Shown: positions 53,727-64,000, counted from the stretch's first letter. The stretch is 64,000 bases of DNA from Alcanivorax nanhaiticus (GCF_000756665.1 NZ_ARXV01000004.1:248001-312000); one strand, 5' to 3'. Made by a program: numbers and translations. Notes: generated from the letters alone by a model not told the origin.

Positions 53727-54320
53727 TCAGTCAATGCACCAGTAATCGAGTCCGGCCTGTTCCAGCAACAACACCGTTTGCTCCAGAGGCAAACCAACCA
53801 CCCCACTGTAACTGCCTGTCAACGATGCCACCAGCGCCGCACCCAACCCCTGAATACCGTATCCTCCGGCTTTATCATTCCCTTCTCCGGTATCCACATA
53901 ACGGGCCATCTGCTCACAGGTCAATTCGCGAAATTGAACCTGAGTGATACTGCATGCAATCCGGCATTCCTGTCCCGTGGTCAGCGCCAATGCAGAAATT
54001 ACCTGATGCTGATTGCCACTCAGCATGGCCAACATCTCCAGCGCATGAGCACGGCTCTGGGGTTTACCCAGAATCGTGTCTTCAAACACCACAGAAGTAT
54101 CTGCCCCCAATACAACCCCGAACGGCAGCCCTTCGGCTGCACGAAGTCTCTCACCAGCACAGGATTTTTCCCTCGCCATGCGTTCCACATAGGCCTGGGG
54201 CGCTTCGCCTGGTCTGGGCGTTTCATCAATATCCGGCGCTTTCAAAACGGTAAACGGAACCGCGATCTGCTGAAGCAACTCAGCACGGCGGGGGGAGCCG
54301 GAGGCAAGGTAGAGAGTCAT
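53727..54320 (-). CDS. maf: Maf family nucleoside triphosphate pyrophosphatase (YhdE-like)
   Basis: 197 residues. N-terminal LASGSPRRAELL at 5-16 and the catalytic segment GADTSVV (about 68-74) are typical of Maf/HAM1-like pyrophosphatases. The YhdE subgroup, found beside mreD, hydrolyses dTTP, UTP and modified bases. It lies between mreD and yhdP on the same strand; a family A repeat separates it from mreD. Confidence 0.95.
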   Translation of the reverse strand: MTLYLASGSPRRAELLQQIAVPFTVLKAPDIDETPRPGEAPQAYVERMAREKSCAGERLRAAEGLPFGVVLGADTSVVFEDTILGKPQSRAHALEMLAMLSGNQHQVISALALTTGQECRIACSITQVQFRELTCEQMARYVDTGEGNDKAGGYGIQGLGAALVASLTGSYSGVVGLPLEQTVLLLEQAGLDYWCID

Positions 54321-54328
54321 AAAAAACC

Positions 54329-54444
54329 AGTTAACAGTGAATAGTTAACAACGAGCAACAGTGAACGGCCGCGGGCACCGGATCTCTGAACACGTCAAAG
54401 CTTCGACCGCGCAACTGTTCACTGTTAACTATTCACTGTTAACT
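54329..54444. repeat. Dispersed inverted repeat, family A, copy 4
   Basis: Left arm from 54329 (AGTTAAC, AGTGAAT, AGTTAAC, then a degenerate unit) and right arm 54422-54444, with an additional CTGTTCA unit from 54415. Core about 65 bp, GC-rich. It occupies the mreD-maf gap completely: 8 bp from each gene. Confidence 0.85.
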
Positions 54445-54451
54445 GAATTGC

Positions 54452-54946
54452 TCAGCGTACAATAAATCGTAACTGAACCCAGCGCAGTAGCGCACAGACC
54501 GGGCGCCAGACAACCGCACTGGCCAGAGATGAATACAGGATGGTATAGGGAGGATAGAGCGTGCGACCCACGGCTTCCTGAACCAGATAAGCCAGCAGAC
54601 TGACGGACCCCACCAGCAGGAAGATCACCGCACATTGCTGTAGCACCGTAAATACCCGCATGCGCTTGTAGGCCAGCAGCATGATGAAGGCACCGAGGGA
54701 AAAGCCCAGTCCCCACTGCCCCAGCGTAGCACCGGTCAACACATCCATGTAAAGCCCGACAAAGAATCCCCACAACACGCCAACCCGACGCGGCAGGGTT
54801 AACACCCAGTAGACCAGCACCAGCAGCATCCACTCCGGACGTACCCAGTTGGCAGTCTCTGGCAAAGGGATGACTTCCAGCAGGGCCGCCAGCAACAAGG
54901 TAACCACCAGAACGCCTGTCCCGGCGGGACGATCATCCCTCATCAC
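54452..54946 (-). CDS. mreD: Rod shape-determining protein MreD
   Basis: 164 residues, five or six membrane helices covering nearly the full length, as usual for MreD. It belongs to the elongasome in the inner membrane with MreB, MreC, RodA and PBP2. Start overlaps the mreC end by 14 bases. Low sequence conservation, but position after mreC and before maf is diagnostic. Confidence 0.95.
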   Translation of the reverse strand: MMRDDRPAGTGVLVVTLLLAALLEVIPLPETANWVRPEWMLLVLVYWVLTLPRRVGVLWGFFVGLYMDVLTGATLGQWGLGFSLGAFIMLLAYKRMRVFTVLQQCAVIFLLVGSVSLLAYLVQEAVGRTLYPPYTILYSSLASAVVWRPVCALLRWVQLRFIVR

Positions 54947-55780
54947 TCACCTCCGCAGATGACCGCTCGGGCTGCGGTGTCGGCTGTACCAGCAACACAT
55001 GGCTAGCACGATCAATTCGAGCCGTAGGTCGTGCTGTGATCTCGGCAAATGCCGCGCCGGATTGATGGCGCACACTGGTAATCGTCGCCACCGGGTAACC
55101 TCGAGGATAACGCTGACCAAGACCAGTGCTTACCAAGAGATCACCTTCCTGAATATCTGCAGTATCAGGCACATATAACAGTCGCAGACCACCAGTCTGA
55201 CCGGTACCCGCAAGCACGGCGCGCACGCCATTACGGTTCACCTGCACACTCATGGCATGACTGGCGTCGGTCAACAACAAAACTCGGGAACTCAAAGGCC
55301 CGGCTTCTACCACCTGACCAATCAGCCCCTGGGCATCCAGCACCGCCTGTCCTGTGATCACCTGGGAGCCAGACCCCTTGTTGATGATCAATTCCTGGCG
55401 ATTGGGGTCCGCATCCAGACCAATAATTTCCGCCACCAGTACATTGGCATCCAGATCCGCAGAAGAATTAAGCAATTCCCTCAGGCGCACGTTCTCTGCC
55501 TCCAGCACCGCCAGGCGCTGAACCTTCTGTTCGAGAATCAGGGATTTACGCTGCAGGCGACGATTTTCATCCAGCAACGAAGAGCGGCTCTGCGCCTGTT
55601 CAGACAGCCACTCACCAGAATCCACCGGCAGATGGGCAATATAGTGAATTGGCGCGGTCAGGCCGCCCAGGAAATACCGTACCGGACCCGCCCACGGAGT
55701 ACGCTGGTCCAGCACCATCGCGATAATGGCGAGTACCAGCGCAATCAGCAGACGGTAAAGAGGATTGGCCGGAGCCGTCA

Positions 55781-55781
<1 letters not shown>
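54933..55781 (-). CDS. mreC: Rod shape-determining protein MreC
   Basis: 282 residues: membrane helix at about 11-28, periplasmic coiled coil (about 65-110, ENRRLQRKSLILEQKVQRL) and a two-lobed beta-barrel domain to about 265, then a hydrophilic tail. MreC links cytoplasmic MreB filaments to PBP2 and regulates its activity. Its start touches the mreB stop codon, giving coupled translation. Order mreB-mreC-mreD is conserved. Confidence 0.97.
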
Positions 55782-56887
<1,106 letters not shown>

Positions 56888-56900
56888 CTAAGATGGCGCA

Positions 56901-56929
56901 ACTCTAGCAACGGCGCGATCATTGGGCAA
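56901..56929 (-). promoter_or_regulatory. Promoter of mreBCD
   Basis: On the minus strand TTGCCC (56924-56929) and TAGAGT (56901-56906) are exactly 17 bp apart, giving a predicted start near 56894 and a leader of about 75 nt before mreB. Confidence 0.6.
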
Positions 56930-57091
56930 GCAATGGCGTCACGCTTGCTCGCCCTTTCTCACCGCCGGACAGTGGTCGCGGATAGGCGGTCTATGGTACT
57001 TTTTGCGGCTTTCCGGCCCAGTATAACGGAGTGCACCCCTTTGCACTCCCCGCCGGCAGTGCTCCGATACCGCGCCAATATGGAGAAAACC

Positions 57092-57379
57092 ATGGCCATT
57101 GATTCCAAGGTGGTAGCCCAGGTTGCCCACCTGGCCCGCCTGAAAGTGGACCAGGCAGACAGCGACGCCCTGTCCAGCCGCCTCAACGACATCCTCGCGA
57201 TGGTCGACCAGCTGCAGCAGGCTGACGTCGCTGATGTGGCCCCCATGGCCCACCCTCTGGATGTGACCCAGCCCCTGCGCGACGACGAAGTCAGCGAGCC
57301 GAACATTCGTGACAAGGCACTGGAAATCGCCCCCGCCGCCGAAGACGGCTGCTTCCTGGTCCCCCGGGTGATCGAATAA
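57092..57379 (+). CDS. gatC: Aspartyl/glutamyl-tRNA amidotransferase subunit C
   Basis: 95 residues, the full GatC length, with VAHLARLKV near the N-terminus and LREDEV-like LRDDEVSEP in the second half. GatC holds GatA and GatB together in the enzyme that converts mischarged Asp-tRNA(Asn) or Glu-tRNA(Gln) to the amide form. The ATG at 57092 has TGGAGA upstream and matches homologues; the longer frame upstream is not conserved. First gene of gatCAB, divergent from mreB. Confidence 0.97.
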   Translation: MAIDSKVVAQVAHLARLKVDQADSDALSSRLNDILAMVDQLQQADVADVAPMAHPLDVTQPLRDDEVSEPNIRDKALEIAPAAEDGCFLVPRVIE

Positions 57380-57382
57380 CAG

Positions 57383-58855
57383 ATGAGTGACGCCATGCAC
57401 ACCAAGACACTGACCGAACTCAAGGCCGGCCTGGCCAACGGCGACTTCTCTTCCAGGGAACTCACCGAACACTTCCTGGCCCGCATCAAGCAGTTCGACG
57501 GCGAGCTGAACAGCTTCGTCACCGTTACCGAGCAACAGGCCCTGGCCCAGGCTGACGCCGCCGACCAGGCCATCGCCGCAGGGCAGACGGGACTGCTTAC
57601 CGGCCTGCCCATTGCTCACAAGGACATCTTCTGCACCGAGGGGGTGCGCACCAGCTGCGGCTCCAAAATGCTGGATTCCTTTATTGCTCCCTACACCGCC
57701 ACCGTGGTCAACAAGATGGCCAGCGAGGGCGCGGTGATGCTGGGCAAGACCAACATGGACGAGTTCGCCATGGGCTCCTCCAATGAAACCAGCTACTACG
57801 GGCCAGTGAAGAACCCCTGGGATCTGGAACGGGTTCCCGGCGGCTCCTCCGGCGGTGCTGCTGCCTGCCTCGGCGCACGCCTGGCCCCTGCCGCCACCGG
57901 CACCGATACCGGCGGCTCGATTCGCCAACCAGCCGCGCTCAATAACATCACAGGTCTCAAACCTACCTACGGGCGGGTTTCCCGCTGGGGCATGATTGCC
58001 TTCGCCTCCAGTCTGGATCAAGCTGGCCCCATGGGTCAGAGCGCCGAAGACTGTGCACTGATGCTGCAGGCCATGGCCGGTCATGATCACCGTGACTCCA
58101 CCAGCCTGAATCAGAAAGTGGACGACTACCTCGGCGCGCTTAAAGAAGACATCAGCGGCCTGACCATCGGTATCCCGGAAGAATTCTTCCCGGACACTCT
58201 GGACGGCGCCATCGCCGACAACAGTCGCGCCGCCATCCGTGAACTGGAAAAACTCGGCGCCAAGGTAGTGTCCGTGTCGCTGCCCAGCATCAAGCTGTCA
58301 GTGCCAGCCTACTATGTCATTGCTCCGGCGGAAGCCAGCTCCAACCTGAGCCGTTTCGACGGGGTGCGCTTCGGTCACCGCTGCGACGACCCGAAGGATC
58401 TGGAAGACCTGTACAAGCGCTCCCGTTCCGAAGGTTTCGGTGACGAAGTGAAGCGCCGCATTCTGGTGGGCACCTATGCGCTGTCTGCCGGCTACTATGA
58501 CGCCTACTACCGTCGTGCCCAACAGGTTCGCCGTCTGATCCGTGATGACTTTGCCCGCGCCTTTGAAAAGGTGGATGTACTGATGGGTCCCACGGCTCCC
58601 GAGACCGCCTTCAAGCTTGGCGCAAAGAAAGATGACCCAGTCAGCATGTACATGGCCGACGTCTTTACCATCGGCGTCAACCTGGCAGGCCTGCCAGCCC
58701 TGTCCATGCCCACCGGTTTCATCAACGGCTTGCCTACTGGCACCCAGGTCATCGGCAACTATTTCCGTGAAGGCCAGATTCTTAACGTGGCGCACAAGTA
58801 TCAGCAGGTAACCGACTGGCACCGCCAGCTGCCGACTTTTGGAGGTGAACAATGA
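57383..58855 (+). CDS. gatA: Aspartyl/glutamyl-tRNA amidotransferase subunit A
   Basis: 490 residues, amidase-signature family. Ser-cisSer-Lys triad positions: K80 (AHKDIF), S155 (GGSSGG) and S179 ([12 protein letters not shown]). GatA releases ammonia from glutamine and channels it to GatB. Starts 3 bp after gatC; an alternative ATG lies at 57395. Its stop overlaps the gatB start (ATGA). Confidence 0.98.
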   Translation: MSDAMHTKTLTELKAGLANGDFSSRELTEHFLARIKQFDGELNSFVTVTEQQALAQADAADQAIAAGQTGLLTGLPIAHKDIFCTEGVRTSCGSKMLDSFIAPYTATVVNKMASEGAVMLGKTNMDEFAMGSSNETSYYGPVKNPWDLERVPGGSSGGAAACLGARLAPAATGTDTGGSIRQPAALNNITGLKPTYGRVSRWGMIAFASSLDQAGPMGQSAEDCALMLQAMAGHDHRDSTSLNQKVDDYLGALKEDISGLTIGIPEEFFPDTLDGAIADNSRAAIRELEKLGAKVVSVSLPSIKLSVPAYYVIAPAEASSNLSRFDGVRFGHRCDDPKDLEDLYKRSRSEGFGDEVKRRILVGTYALSAGYYDAYYRRAQQVRRLIRDDFARAFEKVDVLMGPTAPETAFKLGAKKDDPVSMYMADVFTIGVNLAGLPALSMPTGFINGLPTGTQVIGNYFREGQILNVAHKYQQVTDWHRQLPTFGGEQ

Positions 58856-60294
58856 GTTGGGAAGTCGTGATTGGTCTGGAAATTCACGTCCAGCTCAATA
58901 CCACCAGCAAACTGTTTTCCGGCAGCAAACTGTCCACCGGCGCCGAGCCAAACACCCAGGCATCACTGGTCGATCTGGGCATGCCCGGCACCCTGCCCGT
59001 GGTGAACAAGGAAGCGGTGCGCAAGGCCGCCCTGTTTGGTCTGGCCATCAATGCGGATATCTGTCGCCACAGCGTGTTTGAACGGAAAAATTATTTTTAT
59101 CCGGATCTGCCAAAAGGCTACCAGACCACCCAGCTGGACAAGCCCATCGTGGGCGCAGGTGTCGTTGAAGTGCAGCTGGAAAGCGGTGAGAAAAAAGTCG
59201 TTCGCATTCATCACGCCCACCTGGAAGAAGATGCGGGAAAATCCCTGCACGAAGACTTCCATGGCATGACCGGCATCGACCTGAACCGTGCTGGCACCCC
59301 GTTGATCGAAGTGGTCACCGAACCGGACATGAGCAATGCGGAAGAAGCGGTGGCGTTTGCAAAAAAACTGCACGCCATTGTCACGTCCATTGGCATCTGT
59401 GATGGCGACATGTCCCAGGGCAATATGCGCTTCGATGTGAACGTTTCCATCCGCAAGCCTGGCGAGCCTCTCGGCACCCGTACCGAAACCAAAAACCTGA
59501 ACTCCTTCCGCTTCATGGAACGTGCGATCAAGCTGGAAGTAGAGCGTCAGATTGATGTACTGGAAGACGGCGGCGAGATCGTACAGGAAACACGGTTGTA
59601 CAACGGCGACACCCACACCGCCCGCTCCATGCGCAGCAAGGAAGACGCCAACGATTACCGCTACTTCCCCTGCCCCGATCTGCTGCCGGTAGAAATTACC
59701 GACGCTGATCTGGACGCACTGAAAGCAGCCATGCCAGAACTGCCTGATGCCCGCAAGGCACGTTTTATCGCTGACTATCAGCTATCAGAATATGACGCCG
59801 ATCTGCTCTCTGGCGACCTGGCCACCGCGGCCTTCTTTGAAGGCGCAACAAAAGCCGGTGGCGACGCCAAACTGGCTGCGAACTGGGTCATGGGTGAACT
59901 GGCTGCCAAGCTCAATGCGGAAGAGAAAGCCATTGGCGAAAGCCCCGTTTCTGCTGAACAACTGGGTCAGCTGATTGCCCGACTGAAAGACGGCACCATC
60001 AGCTCCAAGATTGCCAAGCAGGTATTCGAGGCTTGCTGGGCCGGCGAAGGTGATCCAGACGTTGTTATTGAAGCCAAAGGCCTCAAACAAATGAGCGATA
60101 GTGGCGAACTGGAAAAAATTGTTGACGACATTATCGCCAACAACGCGCCACAGGTAGAGGATTACCGCAATTCAGACGATGACAAGCGCAAGAAAAAAAT
60201 CGGCTTCTTCGTCGGCCAGGCCATGAAAGCCACTCAAGGCAAAGCCAACCCGCAACAGCTGAATCAGCTGTTGAAACAGAAACTGGACCAATAA
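58852..60294 (+). CDS. gatB: Aspartyl/glutamyl-tRNA amidotransferase subunit B
   Basis: 480 residues. N-terminal catalytic cradle ([20 protein letters not shown] and the segment [17 protein letters not shown]), helical middle and C-terminal YqeY-like tail domain that contacts the tRNA. GatB phosphorylates the mischarged Asp or Glu and amidates it. Presence of gatCAB implies at least one of Asn-tRNA or Gln-tRNA is made indirectly in this organism. Confidence 0.98.
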   Translation: MSWEVVIGLEIHVQLNTTSKLFSGSKLSTGAEPNTQASLVDLGMPGTLPVVNKEAVRKAALFGLAINADICRHSVFERKNYFYPDLPKGYQTTQLDKPIVGAGVVEVQLESGEKKVVRIHHAHLEEDAGKSLHEDFHGMTGIDLNRAGTPLIEVVTEPDMSNAEEAVAFAKKLHAIVTSIGICDGDMSQGNMRFDVNVSIRKPGEPLGTRTETKNLNSFRFMERAIKLEVERQIDVLEDGGEIVQETRLYNGDTHTARSMRSKEDANDYRYFPCPDLLPVEITDADLDALKAAMPELPDARKARFIADYQLSEYDADLLSGDLATAAFFEGATKAGGDAKLAANWVMGELAAKLNAEEKAIGESPVSAEQLGQLIARLKDGTISSKIAKQVFEACWAGEGDPDVVIEAKGLKQMSDSGELEKIVDDIIANNAPQVEDYRNSDDDKRKKKIGFFVGQAMKATQGKANPQQLNQLLKQKLDQ

Positions 60295-60343
60295 CCGCTG
60301 CGGGCGCACTGCGCCTGCTTCGGGTTTGCTACAGGATTCGAGC

Positions 60344-61159
60344 ATGAGCACCACGTTCAAGAATCGCGTCACCCTGGAAAAGAAAAGCGCCATCGCTTAC
60401 GTCACCCTGTCCCGCGCCGACAAATATAACGGCCTGGATTTCGACATGATGGAAGGCTTGATTGAAGCCTCCCGGGCGGTGCGAAAGGACCGCGACATTC
60501 GTGCCGTGATTCTGCAAGGTGAAGGCAAGGCATTCTGCGCCGGTCTGGACTTTGGCACTGTAATGAAACAACCGTTAAAAGTGCTGAAAAGTTTCACCAA
60601 ATACGGCATCAAGAAAACCAACCTGTTCCAGGAAGTCTGCTGGTGCTGGCGAGAACTACCGGTACCGGTCATCGCGGTACTGCACGGCTACTGCTACGGC
60701 GGCGGCATGCAGATTGCGCTGGCCGCAGACTTCCGTTTTGCAACCCCGGATTGCGAAATGTCCATCATGGAAATCAAGTGGGGACTGATTCCCGACATGA
60801 CTGGCACAGTCACCCTGCGCGAACTGGTACCCATGGACGTGGCCAAGGAACTGACCATGACTGGACGCCTGTTCAACGGCGAGGAAGCAAAAAGCCTGAA
60901 TCTGGTGACCCGAGTCGCGGAGAATCCGCTGGAAGAAGCTGAAAAACTGGCCGCTGCCATTAAAACCCGTTCTCCGGATGGCATCAGTGCCGGCAAGAGC
61001 CTGTTCCAGCAAACCTGGAACGCATCCGAAGCCCAGGCCTTTGATATTGAAAGCAAGCTGCAGTTCAAGCTGATGCGCGGCAAGAACTACCGCCGAGCGC
61101 TGGCCGCCGGCAAGAAAAAGCAGACACCAGAGTTTGGCCCGCGCGAACGGGATTATTGA
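60344..61159 (+). CDS. Crotonase/enoyl-CoA hydratase family protein
   Basis: 271 residues of the crotonase fold. Oxyanion-hole segments CAGLDFG (about 66-72) and GYCYGGGMQIALAADFR (about 114-130) are present. The usual catalytic Glu of hydratases in the second region appears replaced or shifted (SIMEIKWGLIPDM), more like isomerase-type members; the exact reaction is uncertain. The ATG at 60344 has ACAGGA upstream. It follows gatB by 49 bp and ends at a strong terminator, so it may be read with gatCAB. A role in fatty-acid breakdown is likely. Confidence 0.85.
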   Translation: MSTTFKNRVTLEKKSAIAYVTLSRADKYNGLDFDMMEGLIEASRAVRKDRDIRAVILQGEGKAFCAGLDFGTVMKQPLKVLKSFTKYGIKKTNLFQEVCWCWRELPVPVIAVLHGYCYGGGMQIALAADFRFATPDCEMSIMEIKWGLIPDMTGTVTLRELVPMDVAKELTMTGRLFNGEEAKSLNLVTRVAENPLEEAEKLAAAIKTRSPDGISAGKSLFQQTWNASEAQAFDIESKLQFKLMRGKNYRRALAAGKKKQTPEFGPRERDY

Positions 61160-61198
61160 GAGAAGCCCCTGCACACATCCTGCGTCATGCAACACGCT

Positions 61199-61234
61199 AA
61201 AAGCCCGCCAGGACAACCCGGCGGGCTTTTTTTG
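61199..61234 (+). terminator. Terminator after the crotonase gene
   Basis: AAAAGCCCGCC-AGGACAACCC-GGCGGGCTTTTTTT hairpin with a strong T-run, 40 bp after the stop codon. Confidence 0.92.
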
Positions 61235-61390
61235 TAAAACTTCCCCGCCAGCAGAAACCGGAACGCTGCAACGCTGTCATTTCACGTCAGACACCAGACG
61301 GCCGGCATGCACATCTGCCAACCCTGTACTGTTTTCTAATACTTTCTTACTGCATACTCGAAGAAAAGCACACACTTGGAGAGGCTCTGC

Positions 61391-62173
61391 ATGATATCTG
61401 TGGCCGAAGCCAGTGGCGGTTTTGCCGCCTTGTCCCGGATGTACAAACGCCAGGTGAACGAACTCATCGGGCAGCTGCCCCTGCAGGCACAAACCCTTCC
61501 CCTGATCCCCACGGATGACGCCTTTCGCCATGGAATGTGTGAAGACACCACCTATGTGATCAAGGGTGGCATGCTGGGTATGCGCTGCGAAGATCGCAAG
61601 CTCTTCATCTGGGATGAAGGCGACCTGATTCTTCCCGACGCCGGCAACAACGAAATTACCTACTATGCAGAAAGCGCGGTATTACTGGCCGCCTATCCCA
61701 CCGTCAAACTGGTGGAAGCCATTCTGGAAGATGCTCAACTGGCACGCTTGTGGACCCGTATTCTGACCACCCAGCAGGCAATGCTGGTGAGATTACTGGC
61801 CGCCCATATCCCCGAAGAATCCTACACCACCACCGGCTTCGCCTATTTTGAACCCGGTGATGTCATTCTTCGCCAGGGAGAACCCGCCAACTACGTGCTG
61901 AGCTTGTTTGAAGGCGATGCCGATGTGCTGGTTGATGACGTTGTTGTCGGTTCAGTACAAGAAGGCGAGGTGCTCGGTGCCATTGCCTTGCTGACTCACT
62001 CTCCACGCAGCGCCACGGTGCGGGCCAAAAGCCGCTGTTCCGTCGTCAAGGTGCCCAAGCACGAGTTCAAGGATTTGATTCGCTCCAACCCGGGCATGAT
62101 CCACAGCCTGCTCACGGATATGGCCCGGCAGATAAAAACGCTTAATGGACAGGTGGTGGAACTGTCGGCCTGA
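61391..62173 (+). CDS. cNMP-binding-domain protein with degenerate N-terminal domain
   Basis: 260 residues. The second half (about 148-250) is a cyclic-nucleotide-binding fold (FEPGDVILRQGEPANYVLSLFEGDADVLV). Its phosphate cassette reads GAIALL (196-201) then PRSATV with Arg206; the conserved Glu after the Gly is Ala, so normal cAMP binding is doubtful. The N-terminal half (about 30-120) looks like a second, eroded cupin-type domain. No DNA-binding domain. The ATG at 61391 has GGAGAGG at 61378-61384; a TTG at 61376 is unlikely. It may sense another ligand or only act as a scaffold. A small membrane-protein gene follows by 33 bp. Confidence 0.8.
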   Translation: MISVAEASGGFAALSRMYKRQVNELIGQLPLQAQTLPLIPTDDAFRHGMCEDTTYVIKGGMLGMRCEDRKLFIWDEGDLILPDAGNNEITYYAESAVLLAAYPTVKLVEAILEDAQLARLWTRILTTQQAMLVRLLAAHIPEESYTTTGFAYFEPGDVILRQGEPANYVLSLFEGDADVLVDDVVVGSVQEGEVLGAIALLTHSPRSATVRAKSRCSVVKVPKHEFKDLIRSNPGMIHSLLTDMARQIKTLNGQVVELSA

Positions 62174-62206
62174 TTGACGGTGCATCACCAAACCGGAGGT
62201 GTAGTC

Positions 62207-62341
62207 ATGAAACACTTACTTGGTGCGGCGTTTGCTCTTGCGGTGATTATTCTGATTATCATCGGGCTGACGGCAGAGGATCCACCTTCTCCTGACATGG
62301 AAGGCGTCCCGGCTTCTCAGCAGGAGGACAATCCCTCCTGA
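62207..62341 (+). CDS. Small single-span membrane protein, 44 residues
   Basis: Short gene with a strong ribosome site (GGAGG at 62195-62199, eight bases before ATG). The product starts MKHLLGAAFALAVIILIII, a membrane helix or uncleaved signal, followed by an acidic, Pro/Ser-rich tail (AEDPPSPDMEGVPASQQEDN). It lies 33 bp after the cNMP-domain gene and is probably co-transcribed with it. Its last 25 bases overlap the convergent moeB gene. It is too short for homology to be judged by eye; function unknown. Confidence 0.6.
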   Translation: MKHLLGAAFALAVIILIIIGLTAEDPPSPDMEGVPASQQEDNPS

Positions 62342-63087
62342 GAGTCACCGCAGACATGGCACCCCTTGTCACGACGCAGGGACACCTGGCGCCAGGTTAA
62401 CGAGCGGCCATCAAACAGGTGCAACACCCCATACAGTTTGGCCCCCGTCAGCAACTGCAGCGCAGCCAGAGCCTGCATGGTTCCCACCGCCCCCACAACC
62501 GGACCAACGATTCCGGCCTGGCTGCAAGCAACATCACCGTCCGTGCCATCACCATAAACACAGGCGTAACAGGGGCTGCTGTCATCACGCGGATCAAACA
62601 CAGCTAGCTGGCCATCCATGCGAATAGCCGCGCCGCTGACCAATGGGACCTTGTGTGCGACACAGGCTCTGTTCACCGCCTGACGAGTGGCGAAGTTATC
62701 CGTGCAATCCAGCACCAGTGACGCAGTAGACACCGCCTGACTCAGCCAGGACTCGTCAACTCGCGACACACAAGCCTGAATATCCACATCCGGATTTAAT
62801 TGCAGCAGCTGATCACGAAGGGCCTGAGCCTTGGGTTGATTGATCTGGCTGCTCCGAAATGCGATCTGTCTATGCAGGTTACTCAGCTCCACATGATCGT
62901 CATCCGCCAGCACCAACCGGCCAACACCCGCGCCAGCCAGATACAACGCCGCCGGATTGGCCAGCCCACCGCAACCAACAATCAACACCTGCGCCCCCGC
63001 CAACGCCTCCTGCCCGGCAAGGTCCACCTCACTCACCATCAGCTGGCGGCTGTAGCGTTCGAGCTGTTCGTCATTAAACATAGTCAT
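62317..63087 (-). CDS. moeB: Molybdopterin-synthase adenylyltransferase MoeB (ThiF/HesA family)
   Basis: 256 residues of the E1-like fold. Nucleotide motif GCGGLANPAA at 38-47, arginine finger region RQIAFRSSQ (73-81), and a zinc site of two CxxC pairs: C173/C176 and C243/C246. It adenylates the C-terminal Gly of MoaD (or ThiS), so thiamine synthesis is an alternative role. Position downstream of prmC, as in many gammaproteobacteria, favours MoeB. The ATG at 63087 is given; ATG at 63081 and a GTG at 63099 are alternatives. Confidence 0.9.
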   Translation of the reverse strand: MTMFNDEQLERYSRQLMVSEVDLAGQEALAGAQVLIVGCGGLANPAALYLAGAGVGRLVLADDDHVELSNLHRQIAFRSSQINQPKAQALRDQLLQLNPDVDIQACVSRVDESWLSQAVSTASLVLDCTDNFATRQAVNRACVAHKVPLVSGAAIRMDGQLAVFDPRDDSSPCYACVYGDGTDGDVACSQAGIVGPVVGAVGTMQALAALQLLTGAKLYGVLHLFDGRSLTWRQVSLRRDKGCHVCGDSQEGLSSC

Positions 63088-63171
63088 GTACCGCCACACC
63101 CCATGTGCTTCACTCGCAATCCAAATCGGGGCAACTTTCCTTTTCGACGACTGATAGCTCCGGTTCGAGGT

Positions 63172-63993
63172 TTATCGCCTTCCCAGAGTAATGCGGTCGT
63201 TGCCGCCCAGATCCTGAACCGTACGCACCTGCTCAAAACCGGCATCGCTCAACAGCGCATGCACCACAGCCCCTTGTTCAAATCCATGCTCCAGTATCAG
63301 CCAGCCACCGGCAACCAGCTTGCCCGTAGCCTGACGTGTAATCTCTGCCAGATCCGCCAGCCCCTTGTCCGCTGCCACCAGCGCAGAGCGAGGCTCAAAG
63401 CGTACATCCCCCTCCTGCAGATGGTGGTCCGCACCATCAATGTAAGGAGGATTGCTGACGATAAGGTCGAACAGGCCGTCACAAGGCAAAAGCCAACTGC
63501 CATGCAGACATTGCACCTGCGCGAGCAACACTTCTGCATTCCGCTCAGCCACCTTGAGCGCGGCCTCACTGAGATCCACCAGCGACACATCCCAGTCCGG
63601 CTGCTCCAGTGCCAGCGTAATACCAATGGCTCCAGTGCCCGTCCCCAAATCGACCACCCGCGCCTGTTTCGGCAACGGCAAGGTCAGGGCGGCCTCGATC
63701 AGGGTTTCGGTATCAGGGCGGGGAATGAGGGTGTCACTGGAGACCTGAAAAGGGCGGCCAAAGAATTCACGCTCGCCGACCAGATGCGCCACCGGCTCGC
63801 CGCGTTCACGGCGCGCCAGCAATATTTCGAAGGCCGCCAGCTGGGCGCCATCCAGTTCACGATCAGCCCAGGTGAACAGCCAGGTGCGGGTCTTATCCAA
63901 CACATGACACAGCAACAACTCTGCATCCAGCGCGGCGGAAGGCGACGATGCCAGCCGACTGCGGGCATCACGCAGGGCGGCATCAATACGCAT
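63172..63993 (-). CDS. prmC: Peptide chain release factor N5-glutamine methyltransferase PrmC
   Basis: 273 residues. SAM motif VDLGTGTGAIG (114-124) and the substrate motif NPPY at 181-184; N-terminal helical domain recognises release factors. PrmC methylates the Gln of the GGQ motif in RF1 and RF2. The ATG lies 7 bp from the window's right edge; prfA is expected just beyond it. It lies 84 bp upstream of moeB on the same strand. Confidence 0.97.
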   Translation of the reverse strand: MRIDAALRDARSRLASSPSAALDAELLLCHVLDKTRTWLFTWADRELDGAQLAAFEILLARRERGEPVAHLVGEREFFGRPFQVSSDTLIPRPDTETLIEAALTLPLPKQARVVDLGTGTGAIGITLALEQPDWDVSLVDLSEAALKVAERNAEVLLAQVQCLHGSWLLPCDGLFDLIVSNPPYIDGADHHLQEGDVRFEPRSALVAADKGLADLAEITRQATGKLVAGGWLILEHGFEQGAVVHALLSDAGFEQVRTVQDLGGNDRITLGRR

Positions 63994-64000
63994 GTTACTG

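Noticed and set aside
56939..58090. Minus-strand open frame of 383 codons opposite gatC/gatA
   Set aside because: Antisense shadow of two well-defined genes; Gly/His-rich without motifs.

Overview
The window is an uninterrupted stretch of gammaproteobacterial chromosome, densely coding, with no phage, transposase, CRISPR or tRNA gene that I can see. Gene order closely follows the block I recall from Pseudomonas (dcw start - rnpB - rsmI - lpoA ... petABC - rplM/rpsI ... algW - his - murA - mla/kds/lpt - rpoN - PTS-Ntr ... tldD/pmbA - mreBCD - gatCAB). The moderately high GC, the fatty-acid/hydrocarbon genes (FadL channel, acyl-CoA dehydrogenase, crotonase, retinol-saturase-like flavoprotein) and the PVWY-type cytochrome b suggest an Alcanivorax-like marine gammaproteobacterium. 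The genus is inference from gene content, not a database match.

Layout. 1-2.6 kb: start of the division/cell-wall cluster (mraZ-rsmH-ftsL-ftsI, ftsI cut by the window edge), with a MraZ operator. 2.9-4.1 kb: a di-iron beta-lactamase-fold protein behind a perfect FNR/Anr box, then rnpB. 4.3-8.7 kb: rsmI, divergent from lpoA-yraN-gmhA-dolP. 8.7-13.5 kb: sspAB, the cytochrome bc1 operon and rplM-rpsI, all leftward. 13.7-18.1 kb: an aldo/keto reductase, then a TetR - flavoprotein - SGNH hydrolase operon. 18.1-25.9 kb: two outer-membrane barrels (one FadL), acyl-CoA dehydrogenase, zapE, an alpha/beta hydrolase, yhcB, a lipid kinase and a Nif3 protein. 26.1-33.1 kb: algW, hisC, hisD, hisG, murA, ibaG and a solitary mlaC. 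33.3-41.8 kb: kdsD-kdsC-lptC-lptA-lptB, then rpoN-hpf-ptsN-rapZ-npr, then mgtE. 41.9-45.6 kb: two paralogous membrane proteins, pmbA and darP. 45.6-54.3 kb: a leftward run maf-yhdP-nitrilase-tldD-cNMP-binding protein-MORN/C13 peptidase lipoprotein. 54.4-60.3 kb: mreBCD, divergent from gatCAB. 60.3-64 kb: a crotonase, a cNMP-domain protein, a 44-residue membrane peptide, moeB and prmC.

The common theme is envelope building: peptidoglycan (ftsI, lpoA, murA, mreBCD), LPS (gmhA, kdsD/C, lptA/B/C), phospholipid traffic (mlaC, yhdP) and envelope proteolysis (algW). Translation, respiration and nitrogen/phosphate-relay genes are mixed in.

The most interesting signals are: (1) a lipoprotein fusing eight MORN repeats to a caspase-like C13 peptidase, translationally linked to a cyclic-nucleotide-binding protein and tldD; (2) a textbook sigma-54 promoter directly in front of rpoN; (3) a perfect FNR/Anr site in front of the di-iron protein; (4) three families of intergenic inverted repeats whose arms are built from short direct repeats of period 7, 7 and 9, one of which seems to supply the rnpB -35 box; (5) an mlaC gene without mlaF, mlaE, mlaD or mlaB.
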